A stretch of 7,173 nt of DNA from Spirochaeta sp. (GTDB lineage Bacteria; Spirochaetota; Spirochaetia; Sphaerochaetales; Sphaerochaetaceae). The stretch lies in NCBI GenBank assembly GCA_020054965.1, contig JAIMZO010000078.1, forward strand, positions 1 to 7,173, written 5' to 3'. The notes under the pieces were generated by a model that was not told where the DNA came from, made no database searches, and saw only the letters and a list, made by a program, of their open reading frames with translations. Positions 1 through 6,082 of this stretch are shown here, in pieces; within the stretch, counting starts at the first letter, position 1, and every line of letters begins with the position of its first letter. A program made the translations under genes and the position numbers.

Positions 1-840
1 GCTCTTCCTATCTTTGTGTTTGCGCTTACCTATGATGAGACCGATTCTCAGTTTCACCAACTCAATGGTGTTACAAAGTTCATCCTCTTCCTGACGTGGA
101 TTGTGTTCTGCCTTACCACGTTCGACATACGGTTCCTGATGGTAAGCACCATCATTTCATTCTCCTTGCTCTCCCTGACAAGGATACCCCTTCGCAAGTT
201 CTCTCCCTACATCATGGGTATGTTGACGGTAATTGCTCTAAACGCAATGTTTATCTATCTTTTTTCCCCTGATCAAGGCACCCGGTATCTTGGCAGCAGA
301 ACCATCATCCTTGGTCCTGAACATGCCAGGTATTCCCTGAGTGCGGAAACCTTGTTCTACCTGGTGGTGGTCTGTCTGAAATATTTCTCCATCTTCCCGA
401 TGGCTTTGCTCTTTGTCAGCATCACCCATCCCTCACAGTTTGCTTCTTCATTGAATCGCTTGGGGATCTCTTATCGTATCAGTTACGCAGTTGCACTTGC
501 ACTGAGGTATCTCCCAGAAGTTACCAAGAGCTATATGCATATCCTGCATGCACAGATGGCAAGGGGCGTTGACTTCTCTTCCCAGACTCCACTAAAGAAA
601 CGGCTCTCTTCAGTGGGGCGTGTGATCACACCCTTGGTATTCAGCAGTCTTGACCGGATCGATGTCATCACCAATGCCATGGTCCTTAGGGGATTTGCCC
701 GTTCAAAGAGCCGTACCTGGTACATGCAACGAAAACTAAATTCGGTGGATTTTGTGGTAATGGCTCTCATTATGGCCCTTCTTGCAGCCAGTCTCTATTC
801 TCGTTTTATCGGAAAGGTTATGTTTTGGTACCCTTTTTAG
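1..840 (+). CDS. ecfT: ECF transporter transmembrane component EcfT, 5'-truncated by the window edge
   Basis: This is the membrane scaffold of an energy-coupling-factor (ECF) importer, which couples two cytoplasmic ATPases to a substrate-binding S component for uptake of vitamins or metal ions. The frame is open to base 1. The first start-like codon is a GTG at 16 with no Shine-Dalgarno site before it, so the true start probably lies just outside. An N-terminal Y-D-E-T-D-S-x-x-H-x-L segment matches the conserved EcfT entry motif. Five or so hydrophobic segments follow, the last near the C-terminus. Two Arg-Gly coupling motifs, the ones that dock on the ATPases, are visible: A-R-G at bases 559-567 and L-R-G at 685-693 in a M-V-L-R-G-F context. 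The length (over 274 residues) is normal for the family. The EcfA ATPase genes are not in view and are expected upstream. The substrate cannot be told from EcfT alone. Confidence 0.88.
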   Translation, partial: ALPIFVFALTYDETDSQFHQLNGVTKFILFLTWIVFCLTTFDIRFLMVSTIISFSLLSLTRIPLRKFSPYIMGMLTVIALNAMFIYLFSPDQGTRYLGSRTIILGPEHARYSLSAETLFYLVVVCLKYFSIFPMALLFVSITHPSQFASSLNRLGISYRISYAVALALRYLPEVTKSYMHILHAQMARGVDFSSQTPLKKRLSSVGRVITPLVFSSLDRIDVITNAMVLRGFARSKSRTWYMQRKLNSVDFVVMALIMALLAASLYSRFIGKVMFWYPF

Positions 841-880
841 ACAAAATCACTCTGAATATGCTGAAAATGAGGTAAGGAGC

Positions 881-911
881 TTGACAACAACGCATCTTAT
901 CCCCATCTTAT
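881..911 (+). promoter_or_regulatory. Putative sigma-70 promoter of the dksA-like gene
   Basis: A perfect TTGACA -35 box lies at 881-886. The -10 is weak: TCTTAT at 906-911 fits with a long 19-bp spacer, and no better hexamer occurs at 17 bp. It sits in the gap after ecfT and before the next start, where a promoter would be expected. A weak -10 is compatible with a regulated promoter. This is inferred from sequence only. Confidence 0.35.
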
Positions 912-919
912 ATGGATAA
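897..919 (+). repeat. Inverted repeat over the putative -10 region of the dksA-like gene
   Basis: Arms TTATCC (897-902) and GGATAA (914-919) are perfect inverted copies separated by 11 nt, and the interval covers the best -10 candidate. It could be a repressor operator or a short RNA stem. Six-base arms can arise by chance, so confidence is low. Confidence 0.3.
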
Positions 920-925
920 AATCCA

Positions 926-947
926 AAGGGTACAGGTACTGTCCCTT
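926..947 (+). promoter_or_regulatory. Leader hairpin directly upstream of the dksA-like Shine-Dalgarno
   Basis: AAGGG (926-930) pairs with CCCTT (943-947), and after one bulged T at 931 ACAG (932-935) pairs with CTGT (939-942) around a GTA loop. This gives nine base pairs with a three-base loop. The stem ends 2 nt before the AGGAGG ribosome site at 950-955. In the mRNA it would be next to the ribosome landing site and might tune translation. No T-run follows, so it is not a terminator. Confidence 0.5.
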
Positions 948-961
948 GTAGGAGGCGTATA

Positions 962-1321
962 ATGTCCGAGGCATTTGTGCATGAGATGGAAGAGCTTCTC
1001 GTTTCCATGAGAAATGAACTGTTGGAGAAACTCACTGAGGATAACAGTGATTTCCGGGAAATGGTGAATTCCATGGGGATCAAGGACAGCATCGATGTTG
1101 CGGCTGATGATATTGCGTTCAAGAAGATGGAAGCGATCAACAAACATGAGGCAAACCGCCTCCGCTCCATCGAGAATGCCATCGCCCGTATCCATAATGG
1201 AAAATATGGGTACTGTCTGAGATGTGGAAAGAAGATTCCAGAGGAAAGGCTCAGAGCTATCCCCTATGCTGTACTTTGCATCGATTGCAAAAACGCAGAA
1301 GAGGTCCCGGGGAGAAAATAG
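962..1321 (+). CDS. DksA/TraR-family RNA polymerase-binding zinc-finger protein
   Basis: DksA-type proteins enter the RNA polymerase secondary channel and alter initiation, often together with ppGpp. This one has 119 residues, shorter than E. coli DksA (151) and longer than TraR (about 73). Residues 1-80 form a helical hairpin. The tip carries D42-x-x-D45-x-A47, matching the DxxDxA motif that DksA needs for activity. A C4 zinc finger follows: C85-x2-C88-x17-C106-x2-C109. The ATG at 962 has an ideal AGGAGG at 950-955, so the start is secure. It is flanked by a putative promoter and leader hairpin upstream and a strong terminator downstream, suggesting a single-gene transcript. The family call is firm. 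Whether it is the true dksA of the genome or a paralogue cannot be settled here, so no symbol is given. Confidence 0.93.
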   Translation: MSEAFVHEMEELLVSMRNELLEKLTEDNSDFREMVNSMGIKDSIDVAADDIAFKKMEAINKHEANRLRSIENAIARIHNGKYGYCLRCGKKIPEERLRAIPYAVLCIDCKNAEEVPGRK

Positions 1322-1335
1322 TCTCCTGTCTGGGC

Positions 1336-1384
1336 AAAAAAAAACCAGATGGAACTCCTTGTTAGGGACCATCTGGATTTTTTT
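1336..1384. terminator. Bidirectional rho-independent terminator
   Basis: CCAGATGG (1345-1352) and CCATCTGG (1369-1376) form a perfect 8-bp stem. On the plus strand it is followed by a run of seven T (1378-1384). On the minus strand it is followed by nine T, the complement of A-run 1336-1344. It therefore serves both the dksA-like gene and the convergent hydrolase gene, whose TAA stop (1385-1383) lies inside the plus-strand T-run. Confidence 0.9.
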
Positions 1385-2021
1385 ACAGAAATGGATTGTT
1401 GTATTCGTTCTTGATAGTACTGGTAGGTCCATGCCCGGGAAGTATTTGCACTTCCCCGGGGAGATTGAGCAATCGTTTGCAGCTTGCCATGATCTCGGTG
1501 TAGGAACCACCTTCCAGATCAGTCCGGCCTATACTACCGGCAAACAGTGTATCACCGGTAAATATGAATTGTCCTTCCTCATGATACAAGCATACACCCC
1601 CCTTTGTATGACCCGGGGTATGCAACACCAGCAGGTGGCTGTCTTGCAAATACTGGCCATCAGAGAGAAACCCTGTTGGCCTGGGAAGCTTTTGCAACTC
1701 CTTGTCATGCATTTGAAGGAAACTCTTATCAAAACAAACCTGTTTGACATGCTCATATGATAGAGCAGAGGCTTCCTCTTCAGCTACGAGCAGCTCAAGA
1801 TCAGGCCATTTCTCTATAAGGGTTCCTATGGCAGCAATATGATCCCAATGAGTGTGTGTCAACAGAATGGCGACAGGGGTGAGGTTTCGTTGGGTGATGC
1901 GGTCAATGATGAGCTGACCATCAGCCCCTGGATCGATGATCCAGGCACTGGAGGTCTCTTCATTACCCATGATGTAACAGTTCGTCTGGTAGGGCCCCAC
2001 CACAAGTCGTTCCACAATCAT
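1383..2021 (-). CDS. Metallo-beta-lactamase-fold hydrolase, glyoxalase II-like (YcbL type)
   Basis: A 212-residue cytoplasmic hydrolase of the glyoxalase II-like branch of the metallo-beta-lactamase superfamily. Its members hydrolyse thioesters such as S-lactoylglutathione or are of unknown substrate. The metal ligands are all present: H56-x-H58-x-D60-H61 in a T-H-T-H-W-D-H motif, then H138 in P-G-H-T, D157 in T-G-D-T-L-F and H197 in P-G-H-G. The G-S-I-G-R-T-D segment (162-168) and the terminal N-P-F-L are typical of short single-domain YcbL-like proteins that lack the C-terminal substrate domain of classical glyoxalase II. The ATG at 2021 is preceded by a GGAG-type site lying in the end of the upstream gene, only 3 nt away, so the two are probably co-transcribed and coupled. 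The physiological substrate is unknown. Confidence 0.93.
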   Translation of the reverse strand: MIVERLVVGPYQTNCYIMGNEETSSAWIIDPGADGQLIIDRITQRNLTPVAILLTHTHWDHIAAIGTLIEKWPDLELLVAEEEASALSYEHVKQVCFDKSFLQMHDKELQKLPRPTGFLSDGQYLQDSHLLVLHTPGHTKGGVCLYHEEGQFIFTGDTLFAGSIGRTDLEGGSYTEIMASCKRLLNLPGEVQILPGHGPTSTIKNEYNNPFL

Positions 2022-2024
2022 TTC

Positions 2025-2588
2025 CTACTCCTTGTTGGAATAGCTGATGGAAGCTGTCCTTCCTCTGATATCCATTCCATTAAGCTTCTCAATAGCTTTC
2101 TCACAGTTCTCTTCACTCATGCTGATGAAAGAGTACTTGTCATGGATGCGGATGCTGTAAATGTCATCCCTTTCGATACCAAGCTCTGTCTGGAGGATCT
2201 GGCTCAGTTCCTTGGTGTACAGTCTCTTCATCTTGCCAATGTTCAAGTACAGTGTCCTTGCTCCCTCTGGAAGGGTCCTGGGAGCTTTCTTACGGGGTTC
2301 CTGGCTCTCCTTCTCATCCTTGGGTTCCTCTTTCTTTGCAGGAGCTTCTCGCTTTGCCTTCGGTGCTGGTCTTGAACCAGCCTTTTTCGGGGTATTTGCC
2401 TGCAGGACTTCCCTGAGCAAATAGGCCATAAAATAGCCACGAAGTGTGAATGGGACATTCTTTTTGATCAGACGCTTGAGTTGTTCCAATTCATCAGGAT
2501 TCGGGTCAGCCTTGGTTTTACCAGCAAGCAGCTGGATGGTGTCAATTACCAGGTCGTCGGTCGGGGTGCTCTTGTTGTCAATAGCCAT
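2025..2588 (-). CDS. DbpA RNA-binding-domain protein without a helicase core
   Basis: A 187-residue protein in three parts. Residues 1-63 form a helical N-terminal module with no family I recognise. Residues 64-108 are a Lys/Pro/Glu/Ala-rich, surely disordered linker. Residues 111-184 match the DbpA C-terminal RNA-binding domain (an RRM-like fold that in DbpA helicase binds 23S rRNA hairpin 92), with T-L-Y-L-N-I-G at the start, S-I-R-I-H-D-K-Y-S-F in the middle and G-R near the end. No DEAD-box motifs are present, so it binds RNA but is not a helicase. The frame is open for 114 more codons upstream, but that part overlaps the promoter and the structured RNA and has no good ribosome site. AAGGAG at 2602-2597, 8 nt before the ATG at 2588, fixes the start. 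It precedes the hydrolase gene by 3 nt. Confidence 0.85.
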   Translation of the reverse strand: MAIDNKSTPTDDLVIDTIQLLAGKTKADPNPDELEQLKRLIKKNVPFTLRGYFMAYLLREVLQANTPKKAGSRPAPKAKREAPAKKEEPKDEKESQEPRKKAPRTLPEGARTLYLNIGKMKRLYTKELSQILQTELGIERDDIYSIRIHDKYSFISMSEENCEKAIEKLNGMDIRGRTASISYSNKE

Positions 2589-2596
2589 GAGCAATT

Positions 2597-2602
2597 CTCC
2601 TT
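2597..2602 (-). promoter_or_regulatory. Ribosome binding site that sets the DbpA-domain gene start
   Basis: AAGGAG on the minus strand, 8 nt before the ATG at 2588-2586. It decides for the short 187-residue product over a 301-codon reading that starts at 2930. Confidence 0.8.
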
Positions 2603-2679
2603 GGTTCGTAGAGCCTCTTGGTCCGTGCCAGCGGAAGGGCTGAATGTTTAAATTTTTTTGGGAACAGGCTCCCCCGTCC

Positions 2680-2875
2680 CCCCGCCTCATAGGGGGTGTG
2701 GGAAACGTGGTGGGCATAGCTTCTGCCCATTTGAGACAGAAGTAAGTGGATACCGTTGTGGTCACACTCATAGAAGAGGGTACATGCTGGCACATGTAAG
2801 CAAACGCTCTCCAAATCTGTCGTGGAAAAGAATATGGCAGCATGAATAAACCATTCCCATCCCAAGGCAGTTTGT
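2680..2875 (-). ncRNA. ssrS: Structured small RNA, candidate 6S RNA
   Basis: 6S RNA is a rod-shaped RNA of about 190 nt that mimics an open promoter and sequesters housekeeping RNA polymerase. Here a strong promoter is followed by a segment that folds as one long arm. The closing stem is CUGCCU (2870-2865) with AGGCGG (2687-2682), GGG (2863-2861) with CCC, and UGGGAA (2859-2854) with UUCCCA (2704-2699). A large internal bubble follows. Its 3' strand can form a small hairpin, GGGCA with UGCCC (2728-2712), as in known 6S RNAs. The apical arm starts with GACAGA (2821-2816) pairing with UCUGUC (2740-2735) and UGGA with UCCA. It ends in a UACAUG/CAUGUA hairpin (2798-2781). No T-run follows the closing stem, so the RNA may be processed from a longer transcript that continues into the DbpA-domain gene, as E. 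coli 6S does into ygfA. Ends are approximate. The pairings were found by eye and no covariance search was possible; another structured leader RNA is the main alternative. Confidence 0.5.
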
Positions 2876-2879
2876 ATCC

Positions 2880-2909
2880 AGAATACCGAACCTCTTCTCC
2901 CTTTGTCAA
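2880..2909 (-). promoter_or_regulatory. Sigma-70 promoter for the structured RNA and DbpA-domain operon
   Basis: Perfect TTGACA at 2909-2904, an 18-bp spacer, and TATTCT at 2885-2880 (four of six matches to consensus). Transcription would start near 2875-2873, about 285 nt before the DbpA-domain start codon and at the foot of the structured RNA's closing stem. Confidence 0.7.
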
Positions 2910-2946
2910 GGAACGATGAAAAGGATGCATGCTGGTTCTTCTCTCT

Positions 2947-2976
2947 TTGCCTAGTAGCCCCCCTCTATGATACTAT
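2947..2976 (+). promoter_or_regulatory. Putative extended -10 promoter for the coiled-coil/mltG operon
   Basis: TTGCCT (2947-2952), an 18-bp spacer and TACTAT (2971-2976) with an upstream TG at 2968-2969, i.e. an extended -10. Start of transcription is predicted at about 2982-2984, which coincides with an in-frame ATG at 2982. The hexamers are only fair matches, so this is tentative. It is divergent from the promoter at 2909-2880. Confidence 0.4.
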
Positions 2977-4067
2977 CAACTATGGGCTCATTACAGGCAG
3001 ATATCCAGGAAAAACAGAAAGCGATCGAACAGCACCATGAAGATTTACTTGCTTTATACATGGATTTGGCAAAAAGCGTTTCCCTGATAGAGGAAAACGT
3101 CAGTCTTGGGTATGCCCGCAGTGAATATGAGCAATATCGGGACACCCGCCAGAAATGGGAAGAAGCGAAACAATCGTTCGAACAGGTACGTGTATATATT
3201 CAGCAGATGCAAGATCGTTCAAGAAAAGTGAAGGAGATTGCTTTTGACATCAAGGCACTTGCACAACCAAAACGTAAAGTCCATGCCCAAATTGGCGCCA
3301 TTGCCTATGAGGCTTATGGTTCAGAGTCCCTTCCCGGGTACATACAGGAGGTTTGCCAACCACTGTTTGAGGAGCACCAGAGAAAGACCCGGAAGATTGA
3401 GGAGCGCCTTGGGTCCTACAAAGGGAAGTTGGGAAGGCAGATCCTGCATCTGCGTCTCGATGCAGCAAGAAGGCAGATGGAGGGGTTGCTGTCAAAAGCA
3501 GGGGAGACCCTGGTAGCTATTGGGTGTGAAGCCGACCTTCCACTCAGCCGCCATCCTGAAGTTGGCAAGCAGCTTGAACGGCTGAGAAAGGAGGAATCTG
3601 CGCTCAAACAAGAGATGGAGCTGCACCAAAGTGCAATTGCACGACTTCGTAGTGAAGAGGTGCAAAGCCCAAAATCGCGGTTGGAAGAACTCTCTCAGGC
3701 TATGAAAAAGGAAGAGAAAACGTATCAAGGAGCGGCCCACTTGTATGGGAAAGCTCTCTATGAATCCCTTCCAGATTCAGTGCATGCAGGGATGGTAGGA
3801 CAGAAAGCGATCTCCTTGATGGACCAGATTACACTTCATCGGTCCCGGATAAGAACATTGGAAGAAGAGATCAAGAATCTACAAAACTTGATCAAGGTAC
3901 AGGAGTTGGAAGCACAGATTGAACTGGAAAAACAAAAGATCGACCACTTACAGACGCAAATTGAGACATATAACCGGCAGATTGCCCAGGTGCATGCATC
4001 CATCCGGCTCAAGCAGAACAAGATAAACGAGTTGTTGCCCATGAAGGAACCTGAGAGCGATGGCTGA
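2967..4067 (+). CDS. Coiled-coil protein of unknown function, upstream partner of mltG
   Basis: I do not recognise this family. It is 366 residues, rich in Glu, Gln, Lys and Leu, with heptad-like stretches at roughly 7-95, 200-252 and 285-357. A less regular central part (about 100-198) holds its only two cysteines, C130 and C187. There is no signal peptide or membrane segment, so it should be cytoplasmic. An in-frame stop at 2955-2957 limits the start to ATG 2967, ATG 2982 or later. Neither ATG has a Shine-Dalgarno site, and a putative -10 box overlaps the first, so 2982 may be the true, leaderless start. The end overlaps the mltG start by 8 nt (4060-4067), implying coupled translation and perhaps joint function at the cell-wall synthesis machinery. 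That functional link is inference from position only. Confidence 0.75.
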   Translation: MILSTMGSLQADIQEKQKAIEQHHEDLLALYMDLAKSVSLIEENVSLGYARSEYEQYRDTRQKWEEAKQSFEQVRVYIQQMQDRSRKVKEIAFDIKALAQPKRKVHAQIGAIAYEAYGSESLPGYIQEVCQPLFEEHQRKTRKIEERLGSYKGKLGRQILHLRLDAARRQMEGLLSKAGETLVAIGCEADLPLSRHPEVGKQLERLRKEESALKQEMELHQSAIARLRSEEVQSPKSRLEELSQAMKKEEKTYQGAAHLYGKALYESLPDSVHAGMVGQKAISLMDQITLHRSRIRTLEEEIKNLQNLIKVQELEAQIELEKQKIDHLQTQIETYNRQIAQVHASIRLKQNKINELLPMKEPESDG

Positions 4068-5439
4068 GAAACCCAAACCTCCAAAACAGCTCACCCTTGA
4101 CCTCGAGGGAAAGGAAGAGAAGCCAAAGCAAAAGAAGGGTACCTCATCCCACAGGGTAGTACTTGATGCTTCAGCCCCGTCAAAAAAAACCAGTACAACA
4201 AGAAAGAAGCCAACCGTCACCACACGCAGCATTACAGTCAGGATTCCCTCTGACAAGCAACCTGCGGTAAAGCCCGAGACCAGGGTTCCTCCTGCAAAGG
4301 GAAAGCCAACTCCCCGTACTGCTGATCAACCGAATCCCCATGTGGTGCAGACAAGAACCCGCAAGCATCCTGCAACCAAGACATCCAAGCCCAAGAAACA
4401 GCAGGTTGTGCCTCCTAAGATAGGCAAGCGTACCTCCTACCGTCCTCCTCTCTCTATGCGCCTTTTGCTTCCACTACTCATCGCATTGCTGGCATGTACC
4501 GCTCTTATCCTCCTCTATGCACACTATGAGAAGCCTGCCATTCTTGCCCCTTCTCCACCGGTGGTGGAGGAGCGCGATGTTGTAGCACTGACCATTGAGA
4601 GTGGAATGACCGCTCGTACTGTCAGCCTCTTGCTCGAACAGTTGGGGGTAGTTGAGGATGCGCAGGCGTTTCTTGCCTACCTGGTGGAAGAAGAACTTGC
4701 TACGGTGATTCAGACTGGTACCTATATAATGGGACGTAATCTGTCGTTCAGTGAAGTTGCATCCATGCTTGCAAATACTGAGAAAACCATGGATATGACC
4801 ATTCCCCCTGGTTTCACAATCTCTGAGATTGATGACTATCTTGCAAACAGACTGGAAGGGGAGTCGGGTATTTTCATTGAAGCAGTCAATGATTTGGCAT
4901 CTGCCTACCAGCTCAGCTTCACTGAGGGGTGGTTATTGAGCGGAACCTATACGGTTCATCGTAATCGTGCCGGAGAGGAGTTGGCTCTGGCAATGTATCA
5001 GAAGATGCTGCGTGAACTGCAAGGGCTGTTGGACTCACCTCTGCTGGAACGCTACAGCATTGAGGAGCTCTTGATTGTAGCCTCCATGATCCAAGCCGAG
5101 ACACAGGATGTGACACAAATGGAGGGGATTTCCTCGGTTATCCATAATCGTTTGGAGAATGGTGAGCCATTGGGAATTGATGCAACCACCCGCTATGAGA
5201 TCGGTGATTGGGAAAACCCGATACCAACGGAAGCCTTGGAGACAAAGAGCCCGTATAATACGCGGAGAAAGGCAGGCTTGCCACCATCAGGGATTTGCAG
5301 CCCTGGAGTTGATGCGCTTGAGGCAGCTTTCTTCCCGAAGGACTCTCCCTATTTCTACTATCTACATGGGTATGACAAGGCAATCCACTATGCCGAGACC
5401 TACGAAGAGCATAAGCAGAACATCAGTCTGTACCGCTAG
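4060..5439 (+). CDS. mltG: Endolytic murein transglycosylase MltG with long basic cytoplasmic tail
   Basis: MltG is an inner-membrane lytic transglycosylase that cuts nascent glycan strands and is thought to terminate their polymerisation. At 459 residues this one is about 120 longer than E. coli MltG (340). The excess is residues 1-132, a Lys/Pro/Thr/Arg-rich, low-complexity cytoplasmic tail. One membrane helix follows (about 133-155), then a LysM-like subdomain (about 173-247), then the catalytic YceG domain from I-P-P-G (248-251) to the end. The catalytic Glu is E347 in A-S-M-I-Q-A-E-T. The first of two Glu in the usual A-S-I-V-E-K-E-T is Gln here. Y-N-T (399-401), G-L-P-P-S-G-I (406-412) and a C-terminal H-Y-A-E-T-Y-E-E-H complete the family signature. 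The ATG overlaps the end of the coiled-coil gene by 8 nt. The stop overlaps the convergent sdpI-like gene by 17 nt, with no terminator visible. Confidence 0.95.
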   Translation: MAEKPKPPKQLTLDLEGKEEKPKQKKGTSSHRVVLDASAPSKKTSTTRKKPTVTTRSITVRIPSDKQPAVKPETRVPPAKGKPTPRTADQPNPHVVQTRTRKHPATKTSKPKKQQVVPPKIGKRTSYRPPLSMRLLLPLLIALLACTALILLYAHYEKPAILAPSPPVVEERDVVALTIESGMTARTVSLLLEQLGVVEDAQAFLAYLVEEELATVIQTGTYIMGRNLSFSEVASMLANTEKTMDMTIPPGFTISEIDDYLANRLEGESGIFIEAVNDLASAYQLSFTEGWLLSGTYTVHRNRAGEELALAMYQKMLRELQGLLDSPLLERYSIEELLIVASMIQAETQDVTQMEGISSVIHNRLENGEPLGIDATTRYEIGDWENPIPTEALETKSPYNTRRKAGLPPSGICSPGVDALEAAFFPKDSPYFYYLHGYDKAIHYAETYEEHKQNISLYR

Positions 5440-6082
5440 CCTGCTGTCTCTTGGCCAAAAGAAAAGAGTAGACCAATGGGAATGTCACCATCGCTGCGAT
5501 GCCCAAAAAGAAAATCCAGACAACAGAGAAATCAAGGAGGATGACCAGGATGAAGAACAGGCTGAAGAAAGTCCAGATCCAACCGGCAAGACGATGGGTC
5601 TTCTTCCAGTTCTCCTCATCGGCCAAGGTCCATGGCAGCTTTATGCCGATAGTGTAGTTCTGCTTGATCTTGGGTAGATAGTTCCCTACCACCAGAAGCA
5701 ATACACTTACAGATAAAGGCACAACCTTTTCCACCCGGAACGGTTGTCCAAGTGCGATAAGGAGAGAGAAGGGAACAATGAACAGTGTCAGCATAGCGAT
5801 GGTCCATCGTGCTATATGATACAGTTTGCTGGAGGTATCTCGCTTTGGGTCGGTTTTCACCGCAAGTTGCACAAAAATATTGAGTAGTGCCAACAACAAT
5901 GGCATGCCGAATGCACCGAAAGCCTTGCTCGCATAATGATCGGGCCGCCCCTCTGCATTGAAATGTATGGGGACCTGGTCAGGCAACCGCTGGTAGACAG
6001 CAACCGAGAAGAGAATCGGGACCAAGCAGATAATGGTCGTGACTATGAGAGTTCTGTCAATGAGATGGTTACGGTTTTTCAT
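5423..6082 (-). CDS. sdpI: SdpI-family membrane immunity/sensor protein
   Basis: In Bacillus subtilis SdpI protects the cell from the SdpC killing peptide and, when bound to it, sequesters the repressor SdpR at the membrane. This 219-residue protein has about six membrane segments (near 11-30, 54-74, 92-111, 118-134, 168-186, 188-209). An N-terminal DUF1648 motif, L-P-D-Q-V-P-I-H-F-N-x-E-G-x-P-D (33-48), is followed by the SdpI signature N-Y-L-P-K-I-K-Q-N-Y-T-I-G-I-K (134-148), P-W-T-L and W-K-K-T-H-R-L-A-G (159-167). Length equals the B. subtilis protein (207) closely. The start at 6082 is set by GGAGGT 4 nt upstream; a 22-codon longer reading is unlikely because it lies deep inside the regulator gene. 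The gene overlaps the upstream regulator by 14 nt. No sdpC-like toxin or sdpAB gene is in view, so the role here may be envelope-stress sensing or protection from foreign peptides. Confidence 0.88.
   Translation of the reverse strand: MKNRNHLIDRTLIVTTIICLVPILFSVAVYQRLPDQVPIHFNAEGRPDHYASKAFGAFGMPLLLALLNIFVQLAVKTDPKRDTSSKLYHIARWTIAMLTLFIVPFSLLIALGQPFRVEKVVPLSVSVLLLVVGNYLPKIKQNYTIGIKLPWTLADEENWKKTHRLAGWIWTFFSLFFILVILLDFSVVWIFFLGIAAMVTFPLVYSFLLAKRQQASGTD

Noticed and set aside
16..18. GTG at 16 as the true start of ecfT
   Set aside because: No Shine-Dalgarno precedes it and the frame stays open to base 1, so the gene more likely begins outside the window.
1839..2375. Long plus-strand frame opposite the hydrolase and DbpA-domain genes
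   Set aside because: It is antisense to two well-supported coding regions and shows no family features.
2660..2673. GGGA/TCCC hairpin as terminator of the structured RNA
   Set aside because: A 4-bp stem, and on the transcribed strand it is followed by A residues, not T.
2589..2930. A 114-codon N-terminal extension of the DbpA-domain protein
   Set aside because: It overlaps the promoter and the structured RNA, has no ribosome site, no recognisable domain and odd composition, while the ATG at 2588 has a strong AAGGAG.
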